Assembly (NCBI GenBank): GCA_964402115.1
Contig: CAYOBW010000260.1
Span: forward strand, 1 to 10,292
Source of the DNA: CAYOBW01 sp964402115
GTDB lineage: Bacteria; Verrucomicrobiota; Kiritimatiellia; UBA8416; CAYOBW01
Length of the DNA stretch: 10,292 nt
Reading direction: 5' to 3'
Positions 1-6,159 of the stretch are shown piece by piece. The notes below the pieces were generated by a model, which ran no database searches, was not told the DNA's origin, and saw only the letters and a program-made list of their open reading frames with translations. Each line of letters opens with the position of its first letter. Positions within the stretch are counted from its first letter, which is position 1. A program made the position numbers and the translations under genes.

Positions 1-1
1 C

Positions 2-853
2 AACCTCGCGGGCGCCTGGTCGGGCAACCCCGCGCTGCACGTCGCCGCGGGCGGGCTCTTCGCGATCCGGGCGCAGAACATCGGCGTGGACGCGCTGACC
101 GGCGACGGCGACGTGATTAACTCCTGGAACGGGCACGGTGTCGCGGGCGACACGCTGACGGTCGGCGCCAACAACGGCTCGGGAACATTCTCCGGCGTCA
201 TCCACGGCAGCGTGGCCGCGGGCGGGACGGACGCCACCATCGAGCAGGGCATCGTGAATCTGGTCAAGGCCGGCACGGGGACGCAGACGCTGAGCGGCAC
301 CAACACCTATGGTGGCGCGACCACGGTGAACGGCGGCACGCTGCTGGTCAACGGCGCGCACACGGCCGCGGGCGCGTACACCGTCGCAAGCGGCGGCACG
401 CTGGGAGGCGGCGGGACCATCGCGGGCGCGGTGGGGGTCGACAGCGGCGGCACGCTGGCGCCGGGCGGCACCAACGGCACGGCCGTCCTGCACGTCAACA
501 ACAACGTCACGCTGGCGGGCGGGGCGGTCTTCCACGTGAACTTGGCCGGCCCGGCCGTGGGCGCGCAATACGATCAACTGGCGCTGAGCGCGGGCGCGCT
601 GCAACTCGACGGCACCACGCTCTCACTCGCGGTGGCCCCCGGCTACGCGCCGGCCCCGGGCGCGGTGTTCACGATCGTCAGCAGCGCCAGCCCCACCAGC
701 GGCGCCTTCGCGGACCTGCCCGCGGGGGCCGCGCTCACCCCCGCCGGATCGGCGGCGGCTTTCGTCATCGGGTACGACAACGTGTCCAATCCCAGGACGA
801 TCACGCTGTCCGCGCAGGCGTTGAAACCAGGCACCGTGCTGATTGTGCGGTAA
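2..853 (+). CDS. PATR-type surface protein, C-terminal part (5' end outside window)
   Basis: The frame is open from the left edge, so the gene starts upstream; the GTG at 86 is not a credible start because the reading before it (AGAWSGNPALHVAAGGLFAI) already fits the protein. About 283 residues are visible. At about nt 274-357 there is a clear autotransporter-associated beta-strand repeat (GTQTLSGTNTYGG, then TTVNGGTLLVNG). It is followed by Gly/Thr-rich beta-helix sequence (SGGTLGGGGTIAG, SGGTLAPGG) and the usual closing region of such proteins, with a QYDQL segment and an FTIVSS strand. The family forms long secreted parallel beta-helices at the cell surface, with repetitive and poorly known function. 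No autotransporter barrel, PEP-CTERM or other standard anchor follows. The protein simply ends KPGTVLIVR, which resembles the end of the next gene. Family assignment is firm; role and substrate are unknown. Confidence 0.85.
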   Translation, partial: NLAGAWSGNPALHVAAGGLFAIRAQNIGVDALTGDGDVINSWNGHGVAGDTLTVGANNGSGTFSGVIHGSVAAGGTDATIEQGIVNLVKAGTGTQTLSGTNTYGGATTVNGGTLLVNGAHTAAGAYTVASGGTLGGGGTIAGAVGVDSGGTLAPGGTNGTAVLHVNNNVTLAGGAVFHVNLAGPAVGAQYDQLALSAGALQLDGTTLSLAVAPGYAPAPGAVFTIVSSASPTSGAFADLPAGAALTPAGSAAAFVIGYDNVSNPRTITLSAQALKPGTVLIVR

Positions 854-891
854 TATCCCGGTTCGCGCGTGACAAAGGTGGCAAGTGCATG

Positions 892-930
892 CTGCGTTCG
901 TTTGCGTCCGAAGTACGCACGCGAACGCGG
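892..930 (+). terminator. Long imperfect hairpin after the PATR gene, terminator-like
   Basis: Arms 892-907 and 915-930 pair over 16 positions (13 Watson-Crick, two G-T, one mismatch) around a 7-base loop, beginning 38 bases after the stop at 853. No T-run follows, so it is not a classical intrinsic terminator. It may end or protect the upstream mRNA, or it may be a dispersed palindrome. Confidence 0.45.
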
Positions 931-944
931 AATCGGTACGGATA

Positions 945-996
945 GGCTAGATTAGCCCGATAGGTATCAGGACTAGGAGTTGCAGTCGCTGACTGC
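945..996 (+). promoter_or_regulatory. Two short perfect inverted repeats upstream of the LamG gene
   Basis: GGCTA-GAT-TAGCC (945-957) and GCAGTC-GCT-GACTGC (982-996) are perfect inverted repeats with 3-base centres. They end 17 bases before the ATG at 1014, just ahead of the ribosome site GGAGG at 1003-1007. GATAGG also occurs twice, at 941-946 and 959-964. They could be operators or 5'-leader stems. I could not place a convincing -35/-10 pair here. Confidence 0.3.
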
Positions 997-1013
997 CAAT
1001 TCGGAGGTGCTCC

Positions 1014-3080
1014 ATGAGCGCATGCAGGTCGTGGCTGGCGGTACTGGCGGTAGGCGTGATGCTGGGGTCGGGCACGGACCTGCGGGCGGCGATCCTTACG
1101 CACTGGACGTTCGAGAACAATGGGAACGACACGGCAACGGGCGGCGCCACGACCGATAACCTGACGGCCATCGGCACGATCGGCTACACGGGTGGTGTCG
1201 TGGGCCGGGCCATGTCCCTCGCGAGCGGCTACCTCAGTGCCAACGACGCGAACGACCTGGACCTGAACACCGCGGCGTGGACCATGGAGTGCTTCATCAA
1301 GGACGGGCTGGGCTCGGCCGGGTGGAAGCGACTTGTGTGGAAGTGGGATCCGGGCGCCCAGATCCACTGGGCCCTGCTGAACAACAAGTTCGACCTCTAC
1401 GTCAATGGCGCTTCGGTCATTCCCCAGGCCGGACAGCCCTTGAACACCGCCCACTGGCACCACCTGGCCATGGCGAACAGCGCCGCCACGGGGCTGAAGG
1501 CGTGGGTGGATGGCGCCCTCGTCTACAGCGGCGCCGCCATTACGGTCATCAACACGGCCTCGCCTTTCTGCCTGGGCTATAGTGGCGCGCAATTCACCGG
1601 CCTCGTGGACGAGTTCATCATTCACGACGAGGCCAAGGACCAGGCCTACGTGCGCAGCCGCGCCGCCCTGCTGCCCGCGGAGCTCGCGATCGAGTACAAG
1701 TTCGAGAACAGCCTCAGCGACACGGCCACGGAAGGCGCGGTTGCGGACACGCTGTCGGCGCGCAACAACGCCAACGCGATCATCACGCCGCCGGCCAACG
1801 ACTACGAAACGGGGCTGGTGGGCAAGGCGCTGCGCCTCGGCCAGAACTCCGCCACGCGCACGCAGTGGGTGGGCGCGGCCGACGGCGCCGACGCCGACGT
1901 GCCGCCGTGCTACACGCTGGAAGCCTTCATCAGACCGGATGTCGTAACCGCCGGCGGGTTCAACCGCGTCATGCTGCACTGGACCACCCCGGACACCTTC
2001 CACCTGGCGGTGCGCGACGGCAAGGCCAGCATCTTCCACGGCCAGGCGGGGGGCGCGGCAGTGAACGTGGATGCCGGCACCATCCGCGCCGGTCACTGGT
2101 ATCACCTCGCCGTCACGGCCAATCCGGCGGACACGGACGGCGGCAGCAAGCCCAACGGCACCGTCCGGCTCTGGCTGAACGGCTACAACGTGGGCAAGGT
2201 GGCTTACGACGGCACGGTCGCCAACAGCGCCAACCTGATCTTCTTCGGCAGCAGCACGGCTGACTCGCCGTTCACCGGGCTGATCGACGAGGTACGCGTG
2301 CACCACAACGTCGCCCGCAGCCAGGCCTACATGCAGGAGCGGGCGGCGCTCATGCTCAGCCTCCAACCCGCCGCCGGCCTGCTGGCCTACTACCCGTTCG
2401 AGAACAACGCCATGGACGCGGCGCCGCGGGCCACACGCAACAGCGGCGCAGTAGCCGACGACCTGGCGCCCGTCGGCGGGGCGGTTACGTTCGAGGCCGG
2501 CAAGGTCGAAATCGGCGCGCGGCTGAACGGGGCCTACCTGGCGGCGCCCCATTCTTCCGACATCGTCCTCCCGAACCAGTTCACGATCGAGGCCTGGGTC
2601 AAGGCGGACAATCCGGCGAAAGGCTGGAACCGCCTCGTGCTGAACTGGGGTGGCGGGCAAATGGGTTACCATTTCGCGCTGCGCGATGGCGACGTGGACT
2701 TGTTCATCAACCAGGCAAACAACGCGCAGCTCGAGGCTCGCGCCAACATCGCCTACCGTCTGGACACGGGCTGGCACCACGTCGCCGGCGTGACCGACGG
2801 CACGGCTGTCCGGGTCTACTGTGACGGGCTCGAGGTGGGCAGCACCACCTACAATGGCACCATCTTCCAGACCGCCACCGAGGGGCTGGCCTTGGCCGAC
2901 TCGGCGGGGGGGCCCGATCCCACCGGCATCGCCGGCATGCGTTTCGCAGGCCTGATTGACGAGGTCGCGCTGTGGGGCGTGGCCCTGCCGCCGGGCGCGC
3001 TCGCCGCGCACTGGGCGCGCGGCCCCGTGGGCTACGACCTGGTCCGCCCGCCGTCGGGGACGCTGTTCGTCGTGAGGTGA
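1014..3080 (+). CDS. Secreted protein with three LamG/concanavalin-A-like domains
   Basis: This is a 688-residue exported protein. The ATG has a good ribosome site (GGAGG at 1003-1007, six bases upstream). Residues 1-26 form a signal peptide (CRSW, then LAVLAVGVMLG, cleavage near LRAA). Three tandem LamG-type jelly-roll units follow, at about residues 27-215, 225-446 and 453-673. Each opens with an aromatic-rich strand and FEN (HWTFENN, EYKFENS, YYPFENN), has a WHH or WYH centre (HWHHLAMAN, HWYHLAVTA, GWHHVAGVT), and closes with F-x-G-L-[VI]-D-E. Such domains usually bind sugars or act as adhesion modules. No catalytic domain accompanies them, so an enzyme is unlikely. The C terminus PSGTLFVVR matches that of the preceding surface protein. 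The 160-bp gap and hairpin argue against strict co-transcription with it. Domain call sure; ligand unknown. Confidence 0.88.
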   Translation: MSACRSWLAVLAVGVMLGSGTDLRAAILTHWTFENNGNDTATGGATTDNLTAIGTIGYTGGVVGRAMSLASGYLSANDANDLDLNTAAWTMECFIKDGLGSAGWKRLVWKWDPGAQIHWALLNNKFDLYVNGASVIPQAGQPLNTAHWHHLAMANSAATGLKAWVDGALVYSGAAITVINTASPFCLGYSGAQFTGLVDEFIIHDEAKDQAYVRSRAALLPAELAIEYKFENSLSDTATEGAVADTLSARNNANAIITPPANDYETGLVGKALRLGQNSATRTQWVGAADGADADVPPCYTLEAFIRPDVVTAGGFNRVMLHWTTPDTFHLAVRDGKASIFHGQAGGAAVNVDAGTIRAGHWYHLAVTANPADTDGGSKPNGTVRLWLNGYNVGKVAYDGTVANSANLIFFGSSTADSPFTGLIDEVRVHHNVARSQAYMQERAALMLSLQPAAGLLAYYPFENNAMDAAPRATRNSGAVADDLAPVGGAVTFEAGKVEIGARLNGAYLAAPHSSDIVLPNQFTIEAWVKADNPAKGWNRLVLNWGGGQMGYHFALRDGDVDLFINQANNAQLEARANIAYRLDTGWHHVAGVTDGTAVRVYCDGLEVGSTTYNGTIFQTATEGLALADSAGGPDPTGIAGMRFAGLIDEVALWGVALPPGALAAHWARGPVGYDLVRPPSGTLFVVR

Positions 3081-3204
3081 GCCGGGGGGCTGACGAACGC
3101 AAGCAACCCCGCGGGTTAACGATACGCTGCGCACACGGCGTAGCTGGCGGCGTTCCGGTCTGGCATTCGCTACGGCCGGTCCCAGGCATGGTGGGCGGCG
3201 TGTG

Positions 3205-3237
3205 CTCCTCCCTCGCCCCGGCGGGGAGAGGGAGCAG
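3205..3237. repeat. GC-rich palindromic hairpin in the gap after the LamG gene
   Basis: Arms around 3205-3219 and 3223-3237 pair with a GGC loop (3220-3222): CCCC/GGGG, one G-A mismatch, then CCCTC/GAGGG and outer pairs with one C-C mismatch. It has the look of CCCTC...GAGGG palindromes scattered between genes of many GC-rich bacteria. It may work as a bidirectional terminator. The rest of gap 3081-3332 holds only a small AACCC-CGC-GGGTT stem (3105-3117) and no coding sequence that I trust. Confidence 0.5.
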
Positions 3238-3286
3238 ACGGGACACGCGTCCTTCCCCGCACCCGCAATCGCCTTGCCTTCACACG

Positions 3287-3332
3287 GTGTCGACACTACC
3301 TTCACTGCACGTGTCTTGGATCGGTCAACCGA
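3287..3332 (+). promoter_or_regulatory. Palindromes just upstream of the membrane protein start
   Basis: GTGTCGACAC (3287-3296) is a perfect 10-bp palindrome 36 bases before the ATG. TCGGT-CA-ACCGA (3321-3332) is an inverted repeat touching the ATG at 3333, which it could hide in mRNA. No strong ribosome site is present (only GGATCGG near 3318-3324). Operator or translational-control roles are conjecture. Confidence 0.22.
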
Positions 3333-3941
3333 ATGACAACCGTCCCCTACTCACTTCGTGTTACCGCGCTTGTGCTCCTGGCTGTTGCGGTCGTCTTGCA
3401 CGACCGGTTCGCCAGGCAAGGCCGGGGCGGCAAACATTGGGAATACGGATTCATCTTCCTCGTCGGCGGTCTGGGAGCGCTCTGCGGCGCGGTCAACGAC
3501 GCCATCACGTCGGAACTGTCTCCCGCCTATTTCGCGATCGGCAAGGGGCTGGCGGGCGTTGGTAGCATCAAGCAACAGGCCGTGATCCTCGGCGCTCAGG
3601 CGGGGTTCTCGGCCTCGGTCATTGCGTTCGTCATCTGGCAGTTCGTTCTGCGCCGCCTGCCGGCCCGCGAGCGGTGCCTGCTGGTCCTGAAGCACCTCTG
3701 GGTGCCGTTGGCCCTGGCTGCGCTTCTCGGGATACTCCTCCCGCTCGCCTTCCGGCAGTCCGATCCCTTTCACTTCGCCGCACGCTTCGCGGATACCCTA
3801 TCGGCCGAGGATCTGCCCGGCTTCCTCACGGTCTGGTGGATACACCTCGGCGTCTACGCCGGGCTCGTCGCGGGTGTCGGCGTCGGCATGCGGAGGACGA
3901 GACAGCGGGAACCCCCGGCACGCCGCAACCCTCCCCCGTAG
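3333..3941 (+). CDS. Five-helix membrane protein of unknown function
   Basis: 202 residues. Hydrophobic segments lie at about 9-23, 36-53, 84-107, 119-140 and 165-186, separated by Arg/Lys-rich loops (RFARQGRGGK at 25-34, RRLPARER at 107-114); the tail is basic and Pro-rich (RRTRQREPPARR). The most striking stretch is residues 55-71, NDAITSELSPAYFAIGK, directly after the second helix. It resembles a conserved H/N-D-x-I-T-x-x-[IL]-S-P-x-Y-F motif I recall from small uncharacterised membrane proteins of several phyla; I could not verify that. A weak ribosome site and a self-complementary segment at the start suggest low or controlled translation. The coding look is good (protein-like helices, GC-rich third positions), but I assign no function. 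It stands alone, with unrelated gaps on both sides. Confidence 0.7.
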   Translation: MTTVPYSLRVTALVLLAVAVVLHDRFARQGRGGKHWEYGFIFLVGGLGALCGAVNDAITSELSPAYFAIGKGLAGVGSIKQQAVILGAQAGFSASVIAFVIWQFVLRRLPARERCLLVLKHLWVPLALAALLGILLPLAFRQSDPFHFAARFADTLSAEDLPGFLTVWWIHLGVYAGLVAGVGVGMRRTRQREPPARRNPPP

Positions 3942-4013
3942 GGCTCAAACCCGTCGCGCCCACAGCGCCATCAGGGAGGCACGCGGGCACGGCGCGGCCG
4001 TTGGCGCCAGGTA

Positions 4014-4039
4014 GCGCGGGCCTCTCCGAGGCCCAGCGC
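4014..4039. repeat. Strong hairpin GGGCCTC-TCC-GAGGCCC
   Basis: Perfect 7-bp stem 4018-4024/4028-4034 with a TCC loop, extended by GCGC/GCGC (4014-4017 and 4036-4039) across one bulged A. It lies 72 bases after the membrane protein stop and has no T-run. It could be a terminator or a dispersed palindrome. Confidence 0.45.
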
Positions 4040-4086
4040 CGGATGGCAAACTGCACGCTGCCCGTCTTCAGCCAGGCAGCCGCCCT

Positions 4087-4103
4087 CGCCTTCGGAGAAG
4101 GCG
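4087..4103. repeat. Short perfect hairpin CGCCTTC-GGA-GAAGGCG
   Basis: A perfect 7-bp stem with a 3-base loop, six bases before the 29-bp repeat copy at 4110. It may belong to the same repetitive unit, although the second copy at 4809 does not carry it. Confidence 0.35.
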
Positions 4104-4109
4104 CGGAGG

Positions 4110-4138
4110 CCGGTGCCAGGCACGAGGGCGGACTGCCA
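4110..4138. repeat. 29-bp direct repeat, copy 1
   Basis: This 29-bp stretch is identical to 4809-4837. It begins CCGGTGCCAGGCAC, contains the palindrome GTGCC-A-GGCAC, and ends GACTGCCA. GTGCC/GGCAC palindromes of this kind resemble REP-type elements moved by REP-associated tyrosine transposases; no such transposase is in the window. A diverged third copy may lie at 3176-3198 (about 19 of 22 positions, one indel). Confidence 0.6.
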
Positions 4139-4222
4139 AAGGGAATGGCAATCGCCTTGCTTTCGAATCGCGCCCCAGCTAGCGTCACGCGGCAGATGGT
4201 CGAACCGCGTGCCAAACGGCGC

Positions 4223-4252
4223 TGACAGGTGTCACCACGTCTTGTATCAAGA
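4223..4252 (+). promoter_or_regulatory. Two adjacent inverted repeats, operator candidates
   Basis: TGACA-GG-TGTCA (4223-4234) and TCTTG-TAT-CAAGA (4240-4252) are perfect inverted repeats with centres 17 bases apart, just before the ribosome site AAGGAG (4261-4266) of the gene at 4275. The spacing is close to two helical turns, as for paired operator sites. I have no match to a known regulator. Confidence 0.3.
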
Positions 4253-4274
4253 TGACCATCAAGGAGTTGCGAAG

Positions 4275-4706
4275 ATGCTGAAGTACATCCTGCTCGTTCT
4301 GGCCTGTCTGGTCATGGATGCACGATCTGAGGATCGTAGGACGGCGTGGATTCCTCCGGTCGAGGCCGTTCTCCAACCACTCACCAACAACGCTGCGCTG
4401 TGGCCTGCATCGAAGACATCAGCCGTCTTGCCAAGTTCCATCTCGCTCTCGCAGTACGAGGGTGCCCCGTCGCTCCTCGTTGCGGAGTATCTCGCCAAGC
4501 AGATCACGGTCGAGGAACTGCGCGCGTGCGTCAATGTGCGCTTCAGGAGTTTCGAGCAGGAGCACCCCAACCCTCGCGTCGGCGTCTGGATTGTTCCCAC
4601 CCCGGGAGTCATGATCACGCTGAACGAGCTCCACGGCTACCCGAGAATCGAGATCAAGCCTAACCGGGTTCCAGACTGGGCGACACCATTGAAGCGCAAG
4701 CCGTGA
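4275..4706 (+). CDS. Small secreted protein of unknown function
   Basis: 143 residues. I chose the ATG at 4275 because AAGGAG (4261-4266) stands eight bases upstream and a signal peptide follows at once: MLK, hydrophobic YILLVLACLVM, and a likely cleavage after DARS (residue 18). The frame is also open upstream to 4113, but that extension runs through the repeat. The Cys at residue 11 sits in a lipobox-like VLAC, too close to the N terminus for an ordinary lipoprotein. The mature part has no family I recognise; it is mixed alpha/beta, with a likely helix LLVAEYLAKQITVEELRACV (about 73-92) and beta-like VGVWIVPTPGVMITL. By eye about a quarter of codons end in A or T, clearly more than in neighbouring genes, which may point to a recent arrival. 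It lies alone between repeat-filled gaps, preceded by possible operators. A real gene is likely; its role is unknown. Confidence 0.6.
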   Translation: MLKYILLVLACLVMDARSEDRRTAWIPPVEAVLQPLTNNAALWPASKTSAVLPSSISLSQYEGAPSLLVAEYLAKQITVEELRACVNVRFRSFEQEHPNPRVGVWIVPTPGVMITLNELHGYPRIEIKPNRVPDWATPLKRKP

Positions 4707-4808
4707 CGACCACGGGACAGCGCCTGGCTGTTCTCGCGCCTGTGGAGTCGAACCGAGGCAATGCCGGTCGGTGGGACCCCATGCAAGCAAGGTAGTCACC
4801 GGCTGGGC

Positions 4809-4837
4809 CCGGTGCCAGGCACGAGGGCGGACTGCCA
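4809..4837. repeat. 29-bp direct repeat, copy 2
   Basis: Identical over 29 bp to 4110-4138 and in the same orientation, 699 bp away. It starts three bases beyond the stop codon (4841-4843) of the broken minus-strand gene, so it could shape the 3' end of that transcript. The 102 bases between 4707 and 4808 show nothing I can name. Confidence 0.6.
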
Positions 4838-4840
4838 CGC

Positions 4841-5123
4841 TCAGCGGCGGGCGGCGGGGTTCGCACCGGCGGTGGTCGCGTATTCGGACCAGGCCATGTC
4901 CACGACAATGGGTCTGGCGCCGGCCACGACGAGGTTCGTCGCGAGCAGCGTCCGGTCCCTCGTCCGCAAGGCGAGTTGCCAGTCGCCCGGCCATAGCACG
5001 CCGAAACTACACGGAACCCGCCTTCCCCGCCTGGTAGTACACGCCCTCCCACGGAGCGGCCGTCAGGACGTGCGCGCAGCAGAGCGCCGTTCCCCAAGCC
5101 GCCAGGTTAGGCCAGGTCCTCAT
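4841..5123 (-). pseudogene. Frameshifted remnant of a small secreted-protein gene
   Basis: Two minus-strand pieces together read like one protein. Piece 1 (5123-5007) starts ATG after GAAGGAAAGA and encodes 38 residues: a signal peptide (MRTWPNLAAWGTALCCAHVL, then TAA) and APWEGVYYQAGKAGSV, then TAG. Piece 2 (from about 5020 to 4841) lies in another frame and encodes FGVLWPGDWQLALRTRDRT, LLATNLVVAGARPIVVDMAW, SEYATTAGANPAARR, then TGA. Both have the strongly GC-ending codons of real genes here. Going from piece 1 to piece 2 needs a one-base skip near 5012-5020. Simple explanations are a one-base insertion, an assembly error, or an internal deletion that joined the two ends of a longer gene. 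The start overlaps the end of the AraC gene by 17 bases, as in an operon. I do not recognise the family. Confidence 0.45.
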
Positions 5124-6111
5124 TTCTTTCCTTCGTGATTCGGACCTCATTATTCGTCAATCTGACACGGTGTCCCTCGCCGCCCCCTGCCACGGGATGG
5201 AAACCCACGCCGGCGCCAACCGGCGGCGGCCCCGACAAGGTCTCGCCACACACGCCCTTGCGGTAGAGGCCCGGGGTCTTGCCCGTGAAGCGTTTGAAGA
5301 CCGTCGCGAAATGCTGGCTCGAGCAGAATCCCAGGTCGAAGGCCAGCTGGGTGACCGGCTGATCCGTGCAGGCCAGCCGATCGCAAGCCACCTCGATCCG
5401 CCGCCGTGCAATGTACTCCGCCGGCGGCACGCCGGTCACGCGCCGGAAGGCGGTCTTGAAATGCGACGGCGACAGCCCGACCCCCAGGGCCAGCGGTTCG
5501 AGCTGCAACTCCTCGCCCAGGTTCTCCTCGATCTGCTCCAGCGCGCGGAGAATCGGCGCCTCGGCCGTGTCGAACGGCGGGCGGCAGCCGAGGCGCAGGA
5601 TGTCCAGCAGCAGGCGCAGCAGGAGGTTCCGAAGTTCGATGAGCCGTAGCGGGTTCCCCTGGTCGGCATGCACGGCGAAGACCCGCTCCAAGCCCGCGTG
5701 CAGGCCCTCGCCGCCGCGGAACTTGCGGCGCGGCAGGTTCTGCCAGGCCGCGATGAACCGCTCGGTCTCGTCGGCGGCCAGGCCGAGAAAGGACTGCAGG
5801 CGACCGGGCACGCGGAACTCCAGCCAGTACAGCACGCCGCGCTCCTCGGGCGCGCCCGCCGTGCCGTGCACCTCGTGGGGGCGCACGATCAGGATGTCGC
5901 CGCCAATCAGGTGACAAGGCTTGCCGGCCACGGTGTAGGACTGCCGGCCGCGCTCCAGGATGCAGACCTCGTAGACCGCGCCGTGAGAGTGCGGCAGCAG
6001 CGGCGGGTGGGCGCAGGCGTAGGCATAGCGGCCCAGCATCAGCACATCGCCGAAGCCCAGGGCCTCGAAATCCAGCAGCGTTCGTTCGCCCGACGCAGAC
6101 CAACCACGCAT
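5107..6111 (-). CDS. AraC-family transcription regulator with cupin sensor domain
   Basis: 334 residues from the ATG at 6111. An upstream in-frame ATG (6264) would add a 51-residue Arg/Pro-rich, non-protein-like leader reading through the inverted repeat, so I reject it. Residues about 25-100 are a cupin-type sensor domain (LPHSHGAVYEVCILERG, GGDILIVRPHEVHG), the part that binds a small ligand, often a sugar, in this family. Residues about 187-285 are the DNA-binding domain with two helix-turn-helix units: LEPLALGVGLSPSHFKTAFR and VTQLAFDLGFCSSQHFATVF, ending in the typical KRFTGKTPGLYRK. Residues after about 290 are not part of the fold; the last 17 (LTNNEVRITKERNEDLA) look translated from an intergenic repeat. 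No Shine-Dalgarno precedes the start. The gene is divergent from the S9 peptidase, which may be its target or merely a neighbour. Confidence 0.85.
   Translation of the reverse strand: MRGWSASGERTLLDFEALGFGDVLMLGRYAYACAHPPLLPHSHGAVYEVCILERGRQSYTVAGKPCHLIGGDILIVRPHEVHGTAGAPEERGVLYWLEFRVPGRLQSFLGLAADETERFIAAWQNLPRRKFRGGEGLHAGLERVFAVHADQGNPLRLIELRNLLLRLLLDILRLGCRPPFDTAEAPILRALEQIEENLGEELQLEPLALGVGLSPSHFKTAFRRVTGVPPAEYIARRRIEVACDRLACTDQPVTQLAFDLGFCSSQHFATVFKRFTGKTPGLYRKGVCGETLSGPPPVGAGVGFHPVAGGGEGHRVRLTNNEVRITKERNEDLA
5118..5160 (-). repeat. Remnant of an AATGAGG / GACGAAT-type low-complexity repeat
   Basis: On the minus strand this stretch is rich in GACGAAT, AATGAGG (twice), CGAAT and CACGAAGG units. 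It is AT-richer than everything around it. I recall similar degenerate repeats, translating as NEVRITK or FVIRHS, between genes of PVC-group bacteria. Here it provides the AraC tail and also the ATG and purine-rich leader of the broken gene at 5123. Confidence 0.4.
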
Positions 6112-6118
6112 GCGGGAC

Positions 6119-6147
6119 AGTGTAGCAGCGCCGCCGGCCGGCGTACA
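6119..6147 (-). promoter_or_regulatory. Possible promoter of the AraC gene, with a palindrome in the spacer
   Basis: On the minus strand, TGTACG (6147-6142, 3 of 6 to the -35 consensus), 17 bases, and TACACT (6124-6119, 4 of 6 to TATAAT) stand only seven bases before the ATG at 6111. Transcription would then begin at or next to the start codon, giving a leaderless mRNA, which fits the lack of a ribosome site. CGCCGGCCGGCG (6132-6143) is a perfect 12-bp palindrome across the spacer, a possible operator. Weak evidence. Confidence 0.25.
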
Positions 6148-6159
6148 GCCCCTCTCCGC

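Larger units (their letters stand above)
3942..4274. other. 333-bp gene gap made of palindromes and repeats
   Basis: No convincing gene is seen on either strand. The open frames here are built from the repeats themselves. Contents in order are a hairpin at 4014-4039, a hairpin at 4087-4103, one copy of a 29-bp direct repeat at 4110-4138, and two short inverted repeats at 4223-4252 ahead of the next gene. GCAATCGCCTTGC at 4148-4160 also occurs at 3265-3277 in the previous gap. Confidence 0.5.

Noticed and set aside
801..3305. An 834-codon open frame antisense to the LamG gene
   Set aside because: The translation is Arg/Val/Gly/His-rich with no domain or signal, and the opposite strand has three clear LamG domains. 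Long antisense frames are expected in DNA this GC-rich.
3826..4215. Minus-strand 129-codon frame across the membrane protein end and the palindrome-rich gap
   Set aside because: The translation is low-complexity, made from palindromic repeats, without a signal or domain.
4113..4274. 54-codon upstream extension of the small secreted protein
   Set aside because: Its ATG-like start lies inside the 29-bp repeat and would bury the signal peptide. ATG 4275 has AAGGAG at good distance.
4742..4760. GGTTCGACTCC on the minus strand, like a tRNA T-arm
   Set aside because: The flanking bases do not make a 5-bp T-stem, and there is no acceptor stem or anticodon arm around it.
3942..5106. CRISPR array or defence locus
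   Set aside because: The repeats are two exact copies 699 bp apart plus unrelated hairpins, without regular spacers, and no nuclease, helicase or toxin gene is nearby.
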